DNA of 64,000 nucleotides from Arthrobacter sp. ZGTC131 (GCF_002929275.1 NZ_PJIK01000007.1:124001-188000); one strand, 5' to 3'. Shown: positions 46,889-56,516, counted from the first letter of the stretch. The notes: generated by a model not told the origin, from the sequence alone. Numbers and translations: made by a program.

Positions 46889-49285
46889 CTAGTCCGGCGG
46901 TGTCCAGACCCACTCACGGACCTCGGGGAGGTCCTCGAAGTGCTCGCGGATGTAGTCGGCATGGGCGTCGAGCTGCCGGTTGCAGTGGTCGGTGAGCGCT
47001 TCAGCGCCGGGAAGTTGCCGCGGCATCCGCCGCAGCGCCTCCAAGGCCAGGTGATAGCGGCTCATGCGGTTGACCACCACCATGTCGAACGGCGTGGTGG
47101 TGGTTCCCTGCTGGCTGTAGCCGCGGATGTGGAACCGTTCCGGGTTCGGGCGGCCGTGCAGCAGCTGGTGGAACGAGCGGGCGTAGCCGTGCCACGCCAC
47201 AACCACATCGCAGCTGTCCGTGAACAACGAACTGAACGTCCCGTCGTCGAGACCGTGCGGGTGCGTGTCCCTTGGCGGAAGAACCATGGCGTCCATGACG
47301 TTGACCACCCGCACCCGCGCGTCGGGGACGTGCCGCTGAACGAGCCACGCGGCGGCCAGCGTCTCCTCTGTGGGAATGTCCCCGGCACAGGCAAGGACAA
47401 TGTCCGGGTCGGCGGTGCCTCCCGTGTCCTCGTTCCCGGCCCAGTCCCAGCGGGATGCCCCGGCTTCGGCATGGGCGCGTGCTTCCTCAAGGGTGAGGTA
47501 CTGGGGATGGGGCTGCTTGTCCACCACCACGAGGTTGACGTAGTCCGTGCTGAGCAGGACGTGCTCCGCCGCCGCCAGCAGGGTGTTGGTATCCGGCGGA
47601 AGGTAGATCCTGGTCACTTCACCCGAGAGGGAAAGCACGGTGTCGATCAGGCCCGGACCCTGATGGCTGAACCCGTTGTGGTCGTTTCGCCAGCAGGTTG
47701 ACGTCAGCAGGATGTTCAGGCTCGGGACAGGCGAGCGCCATTCGAGCTCGCGGGCGTGCTGCAGCCACTTGGCATGCTGCACGGTCATGGATGCGCTGAC
47801 CATAGCGAATGCCTCATAGCTGGCGAAGAACCCGTGCCTTCCGGTCAGCAGGTAGCCCTCCAGCCATCCCTGGCACAGGTGCTCGGAGAGTACCTCCATG
47901 ACCCGCCCGTCTGCGGAGACATGATCATCAGCGGGGTCGCTGCCCCGCGGCGGGAGGAGAAGGCACCGGTCGGTGGCCTCGAACACGGCGCCCAGCCGGT
48001 TGCTGTTGGTCTCATCCGGGCAGAAGAGCCGGAACCGCGGGTTGTCCGCGGTGTCGCGGTACAGGTCCCGGAACAGCTCACCCAGCGGTTTGGTGGTCTC
48101 GCTGCTGGTGGAGCCGCGCTCGCCGGGGTGGACGGCATACTTGCCGAGGTCAGGGATTGCCAGCGGGACGGACGGCTGGCCGTTGGCCGGGGGCACCGCC
48201 CCCATTCGCAGCCGGCCCTCCGGCGCAAGGGCTGCCAGTTCCGGCACAAGCCGGCCGCCGTCGTCGAAAAGGGTTTCCGGTTGGTAGGAACGCAACCACT
48301 CTTCCAGCAGCGCCAGGTGCTCGGGATGGTCCTTGACACCGGAGAGTGGCACCTGGTGTGAGCGGAAGGTTCCCTCGACGGGGCTGCCGTCCACCGATTC
48401 CGGACCTGTCCAGCCCTTGGGTGTCCGCAGGATGATAGCCGGCCAGCGGGCAGCGTCCGCGGCGCCGCCGCTGCGGGCCCGCTCCTGGATTCCCCGGATC
48501 GCAGCATACGCTCCATCCATGGCCGAGGCCATCGCCCGGTGGACGTCAAGGGGCTGGTCTCCGGACACCGTAACGGGGTCCCAGCCGTGCGCTCGCAGGA
48601 GCACTTCCACGTCTTCGTCGGAGCGGCGGCCGAGCACCGTGGGCCCCGAAATCTTGTGTCCGTTGAGGTGCAGGATCGGCAGGACGGCGCCGTCCCGTGC
48701 CGGGTTGAGGAAGAACGGCGCCGCCCAGGACGCCGCCAGCGGCCCGGTTTCCGCTTCGCCGTCGCCAATCACGCAAGCGGCGATAAGCCCGGGGTTGTCC
48801 ATGACCGCCCCGGTGGCGTGCATGAGCGAATAACCCAGCTCGCCGCCTTCATGGATGGATCCCGGCGTGGCAGGGCCCACGTGGCTGCCCACGCCGCCGG
48901 GAGTCGAAAATTGCCGTGCCAGCTGCCTCAGCCCGGCAACGTCCTGCCCGACGTCCGGATATATCTCGGAGTACGTGCCCTCGAGGTAGACGTTCGCCAC
49001 CACGGACGGTCCGCCGTGCCCCGGGCCGGCGACGAACAAGACCTCTGCCGATGTCCGCCTGATCAGCCGGTTGAGGTGCACGTACACCAGGGACAGGCCC
49101 GGCCCGGTTCCCCAATGCCCCAGCAGCCTCGGCTTGATGTGGTCCGCCTTCAGCGGTTCCCGGAGCAGCGGATTCTCCTGAAGGTAGATCTGGGCAACGG
49201 TCAGGTAGTTCGCCGCATTCCAGTACCTGTTCAGCAGTTCAAGATCTTCGGCAGAGGTTGCCTGGCCCGCCGCGGTGTTGCCCAT
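46889..49285 (-). CDS. xfp: Phosphoketolase (xylulose-5-phosphate/fructose-6-phosphate)
   Basis: A 798-residue thiamine-diphosphate enzyme that converts xylulose-5-P or fructose-6-P plus phosphate to acetyl-phosphate and a shorter sugar phosphate. Motifs are LGHWGTGPGLSLVYVHLN, VAGPGHGGPSVVANVYLEGT, the cofactor loop VIGDGEAETGPLAASW and SEHLCQGWLEGYLLTGRHGF. ATG 49283-49285 (MGNTAAGQ) lies before the conserved N-terminus; an upstream extension is unlikely. It is divergent from a universal stress protein gene, which suggests a shared stress or redox signal. Confidence 0.94.
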   Translation of the reverse strand: MGNTAAGQATSAEDLELLNRYWNAANYLTVAQIYLQENPLLREPLKADHIKPRLLGHWGTGPGLSLVYVHLNRLIRRTSAEVLFVAGPGHGGPSVVANVYLEGTYSEIYPDVGQDVAGLRQLARQFSTPGGVGSHVGPATPGSIHEGGELGYSLMHATGAVMDNPGLIAACVIGDGEAETGPLAASWAAPFFLNPARDGAVLPILHLNGHKISGPTVLGRRSDEDVEVLLRAHGWDPVTVSGDQPLDVHRAMASAMDGAYAAIRGIQERARSGGAADAARWPAIILRTPKGWTGPESVDGSPVEGTFRSHQVPLSGVKDHPEHLALLEEWLRSYQPETLFDDGGRLVPELAALAPEGRLRMGAVPPANGQPSVPLAIPDLGKYAVHPGERGSTSSETTKPLGELFRDLYRDTADNPRFRLFCPDETNSNRLGAVFEATDRCLLLPPRGSDPADDHVSADGRVMEVLSEHLCQGWLEGYLLTGRHGFFASYEAFAMVSASMTVQHAKWLQHARELEWRSPVPSLNILLTSTCWRNDHNGFSHQGPGLIDTVLSLSGEVTRIYLPPDTNTLLAAAEHVLLSTDYVNLVVVDKQPHPQYLTLEEARAHAEAGASRWDWAGNEDTGGTADPDIVLACAGDIPTEETLAAAWLVQRHVPDARVRVVNVMDAMVLPPRDTHPHGLDDGTFSSLFTDSCDVVVAWHGYARSFHQLLHGRPNPERFHIRGYSQQGTTTTPFDMVVVNRMSRYHLALEALRRMPRQLPGAEALTDHCNRQLDAHADYIREHFEDLPEVREWVWTPPD

Positions 49286-49395
49286 GCAAGTGCCTCTCGT
49301 CGGTACTGCTACAGCGCTGACGGGCACAGTCTACTTGGGAGGAACAGGAGCGCTCCCGGAATCCGCCTCGTGGTTGGAAGCACCGGGAGGGGAGC

Positions 49396-49415
49396 TCCGG
49401 GGCCCTTACCCCGGT
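49396..49415. promoter_or_regulatory. Palindrome between phosphoketolase and stress-protein genes
   Basis: TCCGGGGCCCTTACCCCGGT is a 20-base inverted repeat (CCGGGG / CCCCGG with a 6-base spacer) in the 232-base divergent region. Its form recalls DosR/DevR boxes, which control phosphoketolase-like and universal-stress genes in mycobacteria, but the match to the consensus is partial. Confidence 0.35.
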
Positions 49416-49517
49416 ACTTCGTGCGGAGGAGAATGGAGGTGTCACCGGCCTGTAGGCGGGCTGATCGGAACGGCGCGATGAAGCAAAACAATGCGATGGA
49501 GCAAGCAGGTCGCCGAA

Positions 49518-50387
49518 ATGAACAAACCAATCGTCGTGGGCATCAACGGCTCGGCCAGCAGCGAGGCCGCAATGGCCTGGTCCCTCAACCGCGCATCCCG
49601 GCTCAGGCTTCCGGTGATCGCCATGCATGCCGTCGATGACCGGTGGGTGGCGCAGGAATTCCAGTATCACGAGCTGATCAAGGAATCCGCGCTGCAGCTG
49701 CTGCGGCAGGTGCAGCAGGACGCCGCCAAGCGGCAATCGGACGTCGACGTCGATATCCAGCTGCGGCACGGCGGCACTGCGGTGGCGCTCAAGGAGATGT
49801 CCAGGGACGCGTCCCTGCTGGTCATCGGGTCGCACCACAGGTACTGGGCGGACGGCGGACGCGTGACCGACCGGGCGCTGCAGATTGTCACCGCCTCGGA
49901 CAGCCCCGTGGCGGTGATACCCAGCGTCCCGGCGACGGAACGGCGGGGAGTGGTTGTGGGCGTGGACGGCTCTGAGGAGTCGAGCCAGGCGGTTGCACTC
50001 GCGGCCGCCGAGGCCGACCGCGAAGGGGACGAACTGACAGCGGTCCTGGCCTTCCGGCATCCCGCCAGATGGACCCGGCGCGGACTGCCCTCCAGCAGAG
50101 TGGCCGAGGTCATGGAAGAGGAAGAGAAGGTTGTCCTGGCCGAAAGCGTGGCCGGGCTGGGGGACAGGTACCCGGACCTCGTGGTGCATCAGCGGCTCGA
50201 AAGCGATACCGACCCGGCCAAGGCACTCGTTGAGATCGCGGCGGACGCCCGGATGCTGGTGATCGGCAGCCGCGGCCGGGGCGGCTTCAGCAGGCTCCTG
50301 CTCGGTTCGACGGCGCACGCGGTCCTGACCCGCGTGCCGTGCCCCACGGTTGTCACCAGAGTCCGCAAGGCCCACCACGAGGAGTAG
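49518..50387 (+). CDS. Universal stress protein, tandem UspA domains
   Basis: A 289-residue protein with two Usp domains: IVVGINGSASSEAAMAWSLN to SPVAVIPS, and VVVGVDGSEESSQAVALAAA to MLVIGSRGRGGFSRLLLGST. The second carries the ATP-binding G-S-R-G-R-G-G-F-S pattern; the first is altered (VIGSHHRYWADGG). Nucleotide-binding stress responder. It may respond with the divergent phosphoketolase. The HAD-like gene starts 15 bases downstream. Confidence 0.93.
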   Translation: MNKPIVVGINGSASSEAAMAWSLNRASRLRLPVIAMHAVDDRWVAQEFQYHELIKESALQLLRQVQQDAAKRQSDVDVDIQLRHGGTAVALKEMSRDASLLVIGSHHRYWADGGRVTDRALQIVTASDSPVAVIPSVPATERRGVVVGVDGSEESSQAVALAAAEADREGDELTAVLAFRHPARWTRRGLPSSRVAEVMEEEEKVVLAESVAGLGDRYPDLVVHQRLESDTDPAKALVEIAADARMLVIGSRGRGGFSRLLLGSTAHAVLTRVPCPTVVTRVRKAHHEE

Positions 50388-50402
50388 CGGACTGGAAACG
50401 CC

Positions 50403-50909
50403 GTGGGAAATGTCTCACTGTACCTGGACGTGGACGGCGTGGTGTGTCCGTTCGGTGCGACCGGCGGCACGCCGTGGGGGTCCGCCTGGCAGTACGCATA
50501 CGCCGGAATGCTCGAGGTGGCGTACGCGGGGGAGCTCGTGGAGGCCCTGAACCGGCTTGCGCCGGTGTGGGGTCTGCGATGCGTGTGGCTGACCAGCTGG
50601 GAGGAACTGGCCCCGACCGTCCTGTGCCCGGTCACGGGACTCAACGGCAGCGGATGGCCTGTGCTCACCGCGGACGGCGCGGGAAGCGGGGCGGAGTGGT
50701 GGAAGCTGGAAGCAATCCAGGCCGACGTGAGCATCTCCGCGCCCGAGCGGATCATCTGGGTGGACGACCAGCTCGCCTACGAGGGCCGCGCACAGGCCTG
50801 GGCCCGGATCCTGGGAGCGCGGGCCCTGCTGGTGTCGCCGGATCCGCGGACCGGCCTGTCGCCGCAGGAGCTCGAGGCTATCCGGAGCTTCGCGCAAGGC
50901 CAGCCGTGA
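50403..50909 (+). CDS. HAD-like phosphatase domain protein
   Basis: A 168-residue protein with the HAD nucleophile motif LYLDVDGVVCPF (D-x-D-G), a motif-II-like VWLTSWEE and an acidic motif IIWVDDQLAYEG. Compact, without a clear cap; the substrate is unknown. GTG 50403. It follows the Usp gene by 15 bases and is probably cotranscribed. Confidence 0.72.
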   Translation: MGNVSLYLDVDGVVCPFGATGGTPWGSAWQYAYAGMLEVAYAGELVEALNRLAPVWGLRCVWLTSWEELAPTVLCPVTGLNGSGWPVLTADGAGSGAEWWKLEAIQADVSISAPERIIWVDDQLAYEGRAQAWARILGARALLVSPDPRTGLSPQELEAIRSFAQGQP

Positions 50910-50985
50910 CGACAGGTTTGACCTCATAGCCGAGCCGCGTACGATCTATAGGGTTTCAAGCCCGTTCCGCAGCTTTGCAACTCCC

Positions 50986-51007
50986 ACCGCATGAACATTA
51001 GGTGAAC
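50986..51007 (-). promoter_or_regulatory. PHO-box-like direct repeat upstream of pitA
   Basis: On the minus strand, GTTCACCTAAT and GTTCATGCGGT form two consecutive 11-base units, the pattern of actinobacterial PhoP boxes. They lie about 67-88 bases before the pitA start. Confidence 0.55.
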
Positions 51008-51073
51008 TATGCTGTGCAAGGCGGGCCGGGGAAGTGGAACTGCTGAACGTCGACTCTGCAGATTGGGCAACAG

Positions 51074-52309
51074 GTGGATATCACCTTCATGGTGGCGCTG
51101 GTCATCGCGCTGGCACTATTTTTCGACTTCACGAACGGTTTTCATGACACCGCGAACGCGATGGCCACGCCCATCGCCACGGGTGCCATCAAGCCGAAGA
51201 CTGCAGTTACCTTGGCGGCGATCCTGAACCTCGTGGGAGCGTTCCTGTCCACGGAAGTGGCCAAGACGGTTTCCGGCGGCATCATCCGCGAAGGCTCCGG
51301 CGGCGTCCAGATCACGCCGGACATCATCTTTGCCGGCCTCATGGGCGCCATTCTGTGGAACATGATCACCTGGCTGAAGGGGCTGCCCTCAAGTTCGTCG
51401 CACGCACTCTTCGGCGGTCTCATCGGCGCCGCGGTCGCCGGCATCGGGTTCAACTCCGTGAATCTGGAGACCCTCCTCCAGAAAGTCATCCTTCCGGCAG
51501 TCTTCGCCCCCCTCATCGCCGCGATCGTCGCCTACATCTGCACGCGCCTGGCCTATGCCCTGACCTCCCGGCACGATCCAGAGACCGGCACCAAGCTGAC
51601 CCAGAAGCGAGGCGGCTTCCGCACCGGCCAGATCTTCACTTCCAGCCTCGTGGCCCTCGCCCACGGAACCAATGATGCCCAGAAGACCATGGGCATCATC
51701 ACGCTGGTCCTCATTGCGGCCGGCACTCAGACCCCCGGTTCGGGCCCGCAGCTGTGGGTCATCGCCGCGTGTGCGTTCGCCATTGCCATCGGCACATATG
51801 CCGGCGGTTGGCGCATCATCCGGACAATGGGGGCGGGGCTCACCGAGGTGAAGCCCGCACAGGGCTTCGCGGCCGAGACCAGCACGGCGTCCGCCATCCT
51901 CGCTTCCTCGCACCTCGGCTTCGCGCTGTCCACCACGCAGGTGGCCTCCGGGTCCGTCATCGGATCGGGGCTGGGCCGGAGAGGTACGTCGGTCCGCTGG
52001 GGGATGGTCGGCAAGATTGCGCTCGGCTGGCTCTTCACCCTGCCCGCCGCAGGCATCGTGGGCGCCCTGACAGCCCTGCTCGTCAAGACGGGTGTTGTGG
52101 GCGTCGTCATCGCCGCCGTTGCAGGAACGGGCGCCGTGCTCTACATGTTCCTGGTGTCCCGCCAGTCCAAGGTGGGCCACCACAATGCCGTGGAAGTCGA
52201 GGAAGCCGGACAGGCCGTCCGCTTCGCGAAGAAGAAGGCCTTCGCCCGGGCGCGGGCCAGGGCAAACGAGTCAGCCAGGGCAAACGAGCCGAAGGATACA
52301 GAGCGATGA
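51074..52309 (+). CDS. pitA: Low-affinity inorganic phosphate transporter (Pit family)
   Basis: A 411-residue Pit permease with about ten hydrophobic segments. Signature blocks are FDFTNGFHDTANAMATPIAT near the N-terminus and LVALAHGTNDAQKTMGIITL in the second half, the inverted repeats that carry phosphate and metal. A hydrophilic tail ends ARANESARANEPKDTER. GTG 51074 gives the conserved start MDITFMVALVIALAL. Imports phosphate with protons at the membrane. The PHO-box-like repeat upstream suggests control by phosphate supply. The next small gene overlaps by four bases. Confidence 0.92.
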   Translation: MDITFMVALVIALALFFDFTNGFHDTANAMATPIATGAIKPKTAVTLAAILNLVGAFLSTEVAKTVSGGIIREGSGGVQITPDIIFAGLMGAILWNMITWLKGLPSSSSHALFGGLIGAAVAGIGFNSVNLETLLQKVILPAVFAPLIAAIVAYICTRLAYALTSRHDPETGTKLTQKRGGFRTGQIFTSSLVALAHGTNDAQKTMGIITLVLIAAGTQTPGSGPQLWVIAACAFAIAIGTYAGGWRIIRTMGAGLTEVKPAQGFAAETSTASAILASSHLGFALSTTQVASGSVIGSGLGRRGTSVRWGMVGKIALGWLFTLPAAGIVGALTALLVKTGVVGVVIAAVAGTGAVLYMFLVSRQSKVGHHNAVEVEEAGQAVRFAKKKAFARARARANESARANEPKDTER

Positions 52310-52527
52310 AGTGGTTGGAACTCCTCACCGTAGGCGGTGCCACCCTGGTGTCCGCGGTGACGGTAGTGGTCCTCTATTCACTCGGCGTCCGCCTCACCGC
52401 CATGGGCGGCGACCAGCGCGCCGCCGCGCCCGGGTGGCTCCGCTCCCTGGCCTACGCGTGCTTCGCCCTCTGCGGCCTCGCCGTGCTGTTCGGGTTGTAC
52501 CTGATCATCCCGTACTTCAGCGGCTAG
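52306..52527 (+). CDS. Small two-helix membrane protein downstream of pitA
   Basis: A 73-residue protein with two transmembrane helices (LLTVGGATLVSAVTVVVLYS and YACFALCGLAVLFGLYLIIP). ATG 52306 overlaps the pitA stop (ATGA). Often found as a pit partner in actinobacteria; its role is unknown. It could stabilise or modulate the transporter. Confidence 0.72.
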   Translation: MKWLELLTVGGATLVSAVTVVVLYSLGVRLTAMGGDQRAAAPGWLRSLAYACFALCGLAVLFGLYLIIPYFSG

Positions 52528-52591
52528 CCTGCCCCCGCAGGTCCTTAATTGACCTCTGGGAACAGGGAGGCGGAATCGCTAGGCTTTAGCC

Positions 52592-53143
52592 ATGTCCAGT
52601 GTCCAGTACTACGTGGCGTCGTCCCTCGACGGGTTCATCGCCACCCCTGACGACGACCTTGCGTGGCTGCTGCAGTTCGACGGTTTCGAAGGCGGCAAGG
52701 AGAGCTACGACGCCTTCATGGCAGGCATCGGCTGCATCGTCATGGGCGGGACCACCTATCAGTGGCTGATGGACCACGAGCCCGGCAACTGGCCGTACCC
52801 CGACACGCCCTGCTGGGTCTTCACCCACCATGAGTTCAGGGCTCCGCCCGGGGCGGACGTCGCTTTCGTGCGCGGCGACGTCGGTGAGTTCGCCGACGAC
52901 CTCAGGAGGGACGCAGCCGGCAAGAACATCTGGGTGGTGGGCGGCGGGGACCTTGCCGCCCAGTTCGCCGGCGCCGGGCTCCTGGACGAGCTGATCGTTT
53001 CGGTCATTCCGGTGGTGCTCGGGAACGGCAAGCGGCTGCTTCCGCTGGAAGGTCCGACGCCGCCGCTTGAGTTGGTGGAATCGCGCACCCAAGGGCGGGG
53101 AATCGTGGAGCTCCGGTACCGTTTCGGCGCCGGCTCAGGATAA
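52592..53143 (+). CDS. Dihydrofolate reductase-like (RibD C-terminal) protein
   Basis: A 183-residue RibD_C-fold reductase: YYVASSLDGFIATPDDDLAW, GIGCIVMGGTTYQWL and IWVVGGGDLAAQFAGAGLLD, with the VIPVVLGNGKRLLP signature. Likely NADPH-dependent; substrate unknown. Start ATG 52592. Confidence 0.9.
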   Translation: MSSVQYYVASSLDGFIATPDDDLAWLLQFDGFEGGKESYDAFMAGIGCIVMGGTTYQWLMDHEPGNWPYPDTPCWVFTHHEFRAPPGADVAFVRGDVGEFADDLRRDAAGKNIWVVGGGDLAAQFAGAGLLDELIVSVIPVVLGNGKRLLPLEGPTPPLELVESRTQGRGIVELRYRFGAGSG

Positions 53144-53212
53144 GCGCCGTCCCAGGAATAGCGCCGTCCCGGATCAGCCGGGCTCTGCCGGACGGCTTTC
53201 CGCCGCCGGCGC

Positions 53213-53695
53213 TTACGCGCCGATGTCCCGGATGAGGTTGGTGATGCGCGCGGTCGAGAGCCGACGGCCCTGTTCGTCAGTCATGACGATTTCGTGCGTG
53301 GCGAGCGTGCGCCCCAGATGAATGGCCGTGCACGTCCCGGTCACGGTGCCCGCCGAGATGGCCCGGTGGTGGGTCGCGCCAACCTCGATGCCGAGCGCCT
53401 GGCGCCCGGTTCCGGCATGCATGCCTGCCGCAAAGGAGCCCAGCGTTTCCGCGAGGACCACATGGGCCCCGCCATGGAGGATTCCCGCCACCTGGGTGTT
53501 GCCTTCCACCGGCATGGTGGCCACCGTCCGCTCCGGACTCATTTCCAGGAAGCGGATGCCCATCTTCACCACCAGCGCCCCGATGCCGAATCCGCCGAGC
53601 CAGTCGTGGAGGTGTTCGGGGACTCCTGCAGCGACCAGCTCTTCCTTGAACCGCGCCTCGTCGGCGGACCGGTCGGGCGTGAAATTGTCCATCAT
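53213..53695 (-). CDS. Hotdog-fold (PaaI-like) thioesterase
   Basis: A 160-residue hotdog thioesterase: GALVVKMGIRFLEMSPERTV, NTQVAGILHGGAHVVLAETL (H-G-G catalytic loop) and GIEVGATHHRAISAGTVTG. It would hydrolyse an acyl-CoA, probably aromatic or short-chain. Start is the tandem ATG at 53690-53695. It diverges from polA, 19 bases away. Confidence 0.9.
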   Translation of the reverse strand: MMDNFTPDRSADEARFKEELVAAGVPEHLHDWLGGFGIGALVVKMGIRFLEMSPERTVATMPVEGNTQVAGILHGGAHVVLAETLGSFAAGMHAGTGRQALGIEVGATHHRAISAGTVTGTCTAIHLGRTLATHEIVMTDEQGRRLSTARITNLIRDIGA

Positions 53696-53714
53696 GGCAA
53701 CTAGGCTGGCACCT

Positions 53715-56516
53715 GTGAGTGAAACTACCAAACCGGCCCCTTTCCCGTCCGCAACCGAAACACTGGAGGAAGTTGCGGTCCAGTCACCGGCCAGCCGGTC
53801 GGTCTCGGCGACTGAGGCCCCGGTCATTCCCCTGACAGACCAGCCCCGCCTTCTGGTGCTTGACGGGCACTCCATGGCGTTCCGGGCCTTCTTCGCCCTG
53901 CCGGCGGACAAGTTCTCCACTGCCAACGGGCAGCACACCAACGCGATCCACGGATTCACGTCCATGCTGATCAACCTGATCAAGGAACAGAAGCCCACCC
54001 ACATCGCCGTGGCCTTCGATGTCTCGGATGAAACCACCCACCGCAAGGCCGAGTACAGCGAGTACAAGGGCGGCCGGAACGAGACACCCCGGGAGATGAG
54101 CGGCCAGATCGACCTCATCGACAAAGTCATGCAGGCGTGGGGCATCAAGACCATCAAAATGCCGGGCTATGAAGCTGACGACGTCCTGGCAACACTCGCC
54201 GCCATGGGAGAAAAGGCCGGCTACGAGGTGCTCCTGGTGACCGGTGACCGTGACGCTTTCCAGCTCATCACCGACAACGTGTTTGTGCTGTACCCCAGGA
54301 AGGGAGTCAGCGACATTCCCCGGCTGGACGCGGCCGCCATCCAGGAGAAGTACTTTGTCACCCCGCCGCAGTACTCGGACCTCGCCGCCCTCGTGGGGGA
54401 GTCCGCGGACAACCTCCCGGGCGTTCCCGGCGTCGGCCCCAAGACGGCGGCCAAATGGATCAACCTGTATGGCGGGCTGGAGGGGGTTCTGGAGCACCTC
54501 GACGCTATCGGCGGCAAGGTAGGGGATGCCCTGCGCGAGAACGTCGAGGACGTCAAGCGCAACCGGAGGCTGAACCGGCTCCACACGGACCTGGACCTCC
54601 CCGTAACGCTGGACGAACTCGCGGAACCGAGGCCGGACGAGGCCGCCTTGGAGCAACTGTTCGACGACCTTGAATTCAAGACCATCCGCACCCGGCTCTT
54701 CGCCCTCTACGGCAGTGACGAAGTGGAACCCGCGGAGCGCGAGAGCATCGAGACGCCTGACTTCGTCACCCCCGCCGGTGCAACGGAGCTGAGCACCTTC
54801 CTGGCCGCAGGCGCGGGCCAGCGGTCCGCCGTCGCCGTCGACCTCGTTCCGGGACGGATCGGCGAGGACGCCGCCGCGCTGGCCATCGTCCGTGACGACG
54901 CCGCCGTCTACATCGACCTCGCCAGCCAGGACGCCGCAGCCGAAAACGTCCTTGCGGACTGGCTGCGGGACGGGCAATCACCGAAGGTGATGCACGGCTA
55001 CAAGGCCGCCCTCAAGGCTCTGTCCAGCCGCGGCCTCGGCTTGGAAGGGGTGGTGGATGACACCTCAATCTCCGGCTACCTCATCCAGCCGGACCGCCGC
55101 ACGTACGAGCTCGCCGAGCTGGCCCAGCACCACCTCAACATCAGCATCTCGCCCGAGACCGCGAAAGCGGGCCAGCTTGAGTTGTCGTTCGACGGCGACG
55201 ACGCCGCCGCTGCGGGCGCGCTGGTCAGGGTGGCCGCCGTCGTGCAGGCCCTGAGCCGTTACTTCGAATCGGAACTGAAGGAACGAGAAGCCGCGGACCT
55301 GCTGGCCACGCTCGAGCTGCCCGTCAGCCGTGTCCTCGCGGACATGGAACTCGCGGGCATCGCCATCGACATGCCGCGCATGGACGAGCAGCTGGCGGAC
55401 CTCGCCAAGGTGATCGACAACGCGCAGGAGCTTGCCTTCGCCGCGATTGGCCACGAGGTCAACCTCGGTTCGCCGAAGCAGCTGCAGGCCGTCCTGTTCG
55501 ACGAACTCCAGCTGCCGAAGACCAAGAAGATCAAGTCCGGCTACACCACGGACGCCGCGTCGCTCAAGAACCTGCTGGAAAAGACGGGGCACGAATTCCT
55601 GGTCCAGCTGATGGCGCACCGCGAGTCGTCGAAGCTGCGCCAGATGCTGGAGTCGCTCAAGAAGTCGGTCGCGGAAGACGGCCGGATCCACACCACCTAC
55701 GCGCAGAACGTGGCGGCCACCGGCCGGATCTCCTCCAACAACCCCAACCTGCAGAACATCCCCATCCGCAGCGAGGAAGGTCGGCGCGTCCGCGGCATCT
55801 TCGTGGTCAGCGAGGGCTATGACTGCCTGCTGTCCGCGGACTACTCTCAGATCGAAATGCGCATCATGGCCCACCTTTCGGGGGACGCCGGCCTGATCCA
55901 GGCCTACAAGGACGGTGAAGACCTCCACCGGTTCGTGGGCTCCAACATCTTCCATGTGCCCACCGACCAGGTGACCAGTGCGATGCGGTCCAAGGTCAAG
56001 GCGATGTCCTACGGACTCGCGTACGGTCTGACCTCGTTCGGCCTCTCCAAGCAGCTGGAGATCTCCGTCGACGAGGCACGGACCCTCATGAAGGACTACT
56101 TCGACCGGTTCGGCGCCGTGCGCGACTACCTCCGCGGCGTGGTGGACCAGGCCCGGATCGACGGCTACACCGCCACCATCGAGGGACGGCGCCGGTACCT
56201 GCCCGATCTCACCAGCACGGACCGCCAGCTGCGCGAGAACGCGGAGCGCATTGCCCTGAACTCGCCCATCCAGGGTTCCGCCGCGGATATCATCAAGCGC
56301 GCCATGCTCGGCGTCCATGACGAACTGGCCGCCCGCGGACTCAAGTCGAGGATGCTCCTGCAGGTCCACGATGAACTGGTGCTTGAGGTGGCCAAGGGCG
56401 AGCGCGAGGCCGTTGAGAAGCTCGTGACAGAGCAGATGGGTTCGGCCGCGGACCTCAGCGTTCCGCTGGACGTCCAGATCGGCGTCGGACCCAGCTGGTA
56501 CGACGCCGGTCACTAG
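53715..56516 (+). CDS. polA: DNA polymerase I
   Basis: A 933-residue enzyme. The 5' nuclease domain is LLVLDGHSMAFRAFFALPAD, AVAFDVSDETTHRKAEYSEY and VTGDRDAFQLI. The middle 3'-5' exonuclease domain looks inactive: its DEDD motif I is VDLVPGRIG without the Glu. The polymerase has motif A DYSQIEMRIMAHLSGDAG, motif B RSKVKAMSYGLAYGLTS and motif C QVHDELVLEV. It fills gaps and removes RNA primers. GTG 53715 (SETTKPAP...) gives a ~40-residue variable extension before the conserved start at about residue 48. Confidence 0.95.
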   Translation: MSETTKPAPFPSATETLEEVAVQSPASRSVSATEAPVIPLTDQPRLLVLDGHSMAFRAFFALPADKFSTANGQHTNAIHGFTSMLINLIKEQKPTHIAVAFDVSDETTHRKAEYSEYKGGRNETPREMSGQIDLIDKVMQAWGIKTIKMPGYEADDVLATLAAMGEKAGYEVLLVTGDRDAFQLITDNVFVLYPRKGVSDIPRLDAAAIQEKYFVTPPQYSDLAALVGESADNLPGVPGVGPKTAAKWINLYGGLEGVLEHLDAIGGKVGDALRENVEDVKRNRRLNRLHTDLDLPVTLDELAEPRPDEAALEQLFDDLEFKTIRTRLFALYGSDEVEPAERESIETPDFVTPAGATELSTFLAAGAGQRSAVAVDLVPGRIGEDAAALAIVRDDAAVYIDLASQDAAAENVLADWLRDGQSPKVMHGYKAALKALSSRGLGLEGVVDDTSISGYLIQPDRRTYELAELAQHHLNISISPETAKAGQLELSFDGDDAAAAGALVRVAAVVQALSRYFESELKEREAADLLATLELPVSRVLADMELAGIAIDMPRMDEQLADLAKVIDNAQELAFAAIGHEVNLGSPKQLQAVLFDELQLPKTKKIKSGYTTDAASLKNLLEKTGHEFLVQLMAHRESSKLRQMLESLKKSVAEDGRIHTTYAQNVAATGRISSNNPNLQNIPIRSEEGRRVRGIFVVSEGYDCLLSADYSQIEMRIMAHLSGDAGLIQAYKDGEDLHRFVGSNIFHVPTDQVTSAMRSKVKAMSYGLAYGLTSFGLSKQLEISVDEARTLMKDYFDRFGAVRDYLRGVVDQARIDGYTATIEGRRRYLPDLTSTDRQLRENAERIALNSPIQGSAADIIKRAMLGVHDELAARGLKSRMLLQVHDELVLEVAKGEREAVEKLVTEQMGSAADLSVPLDVQIGVGPSWYDAGH

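Noticed and set aside
53696-54157. N-terminal extension of the thioesterase frame
   Set aside because: It overlaps polA on the other strand and lacks hotdog-fold similarity; the tandem ATG at 53690-53695 is the natural start.
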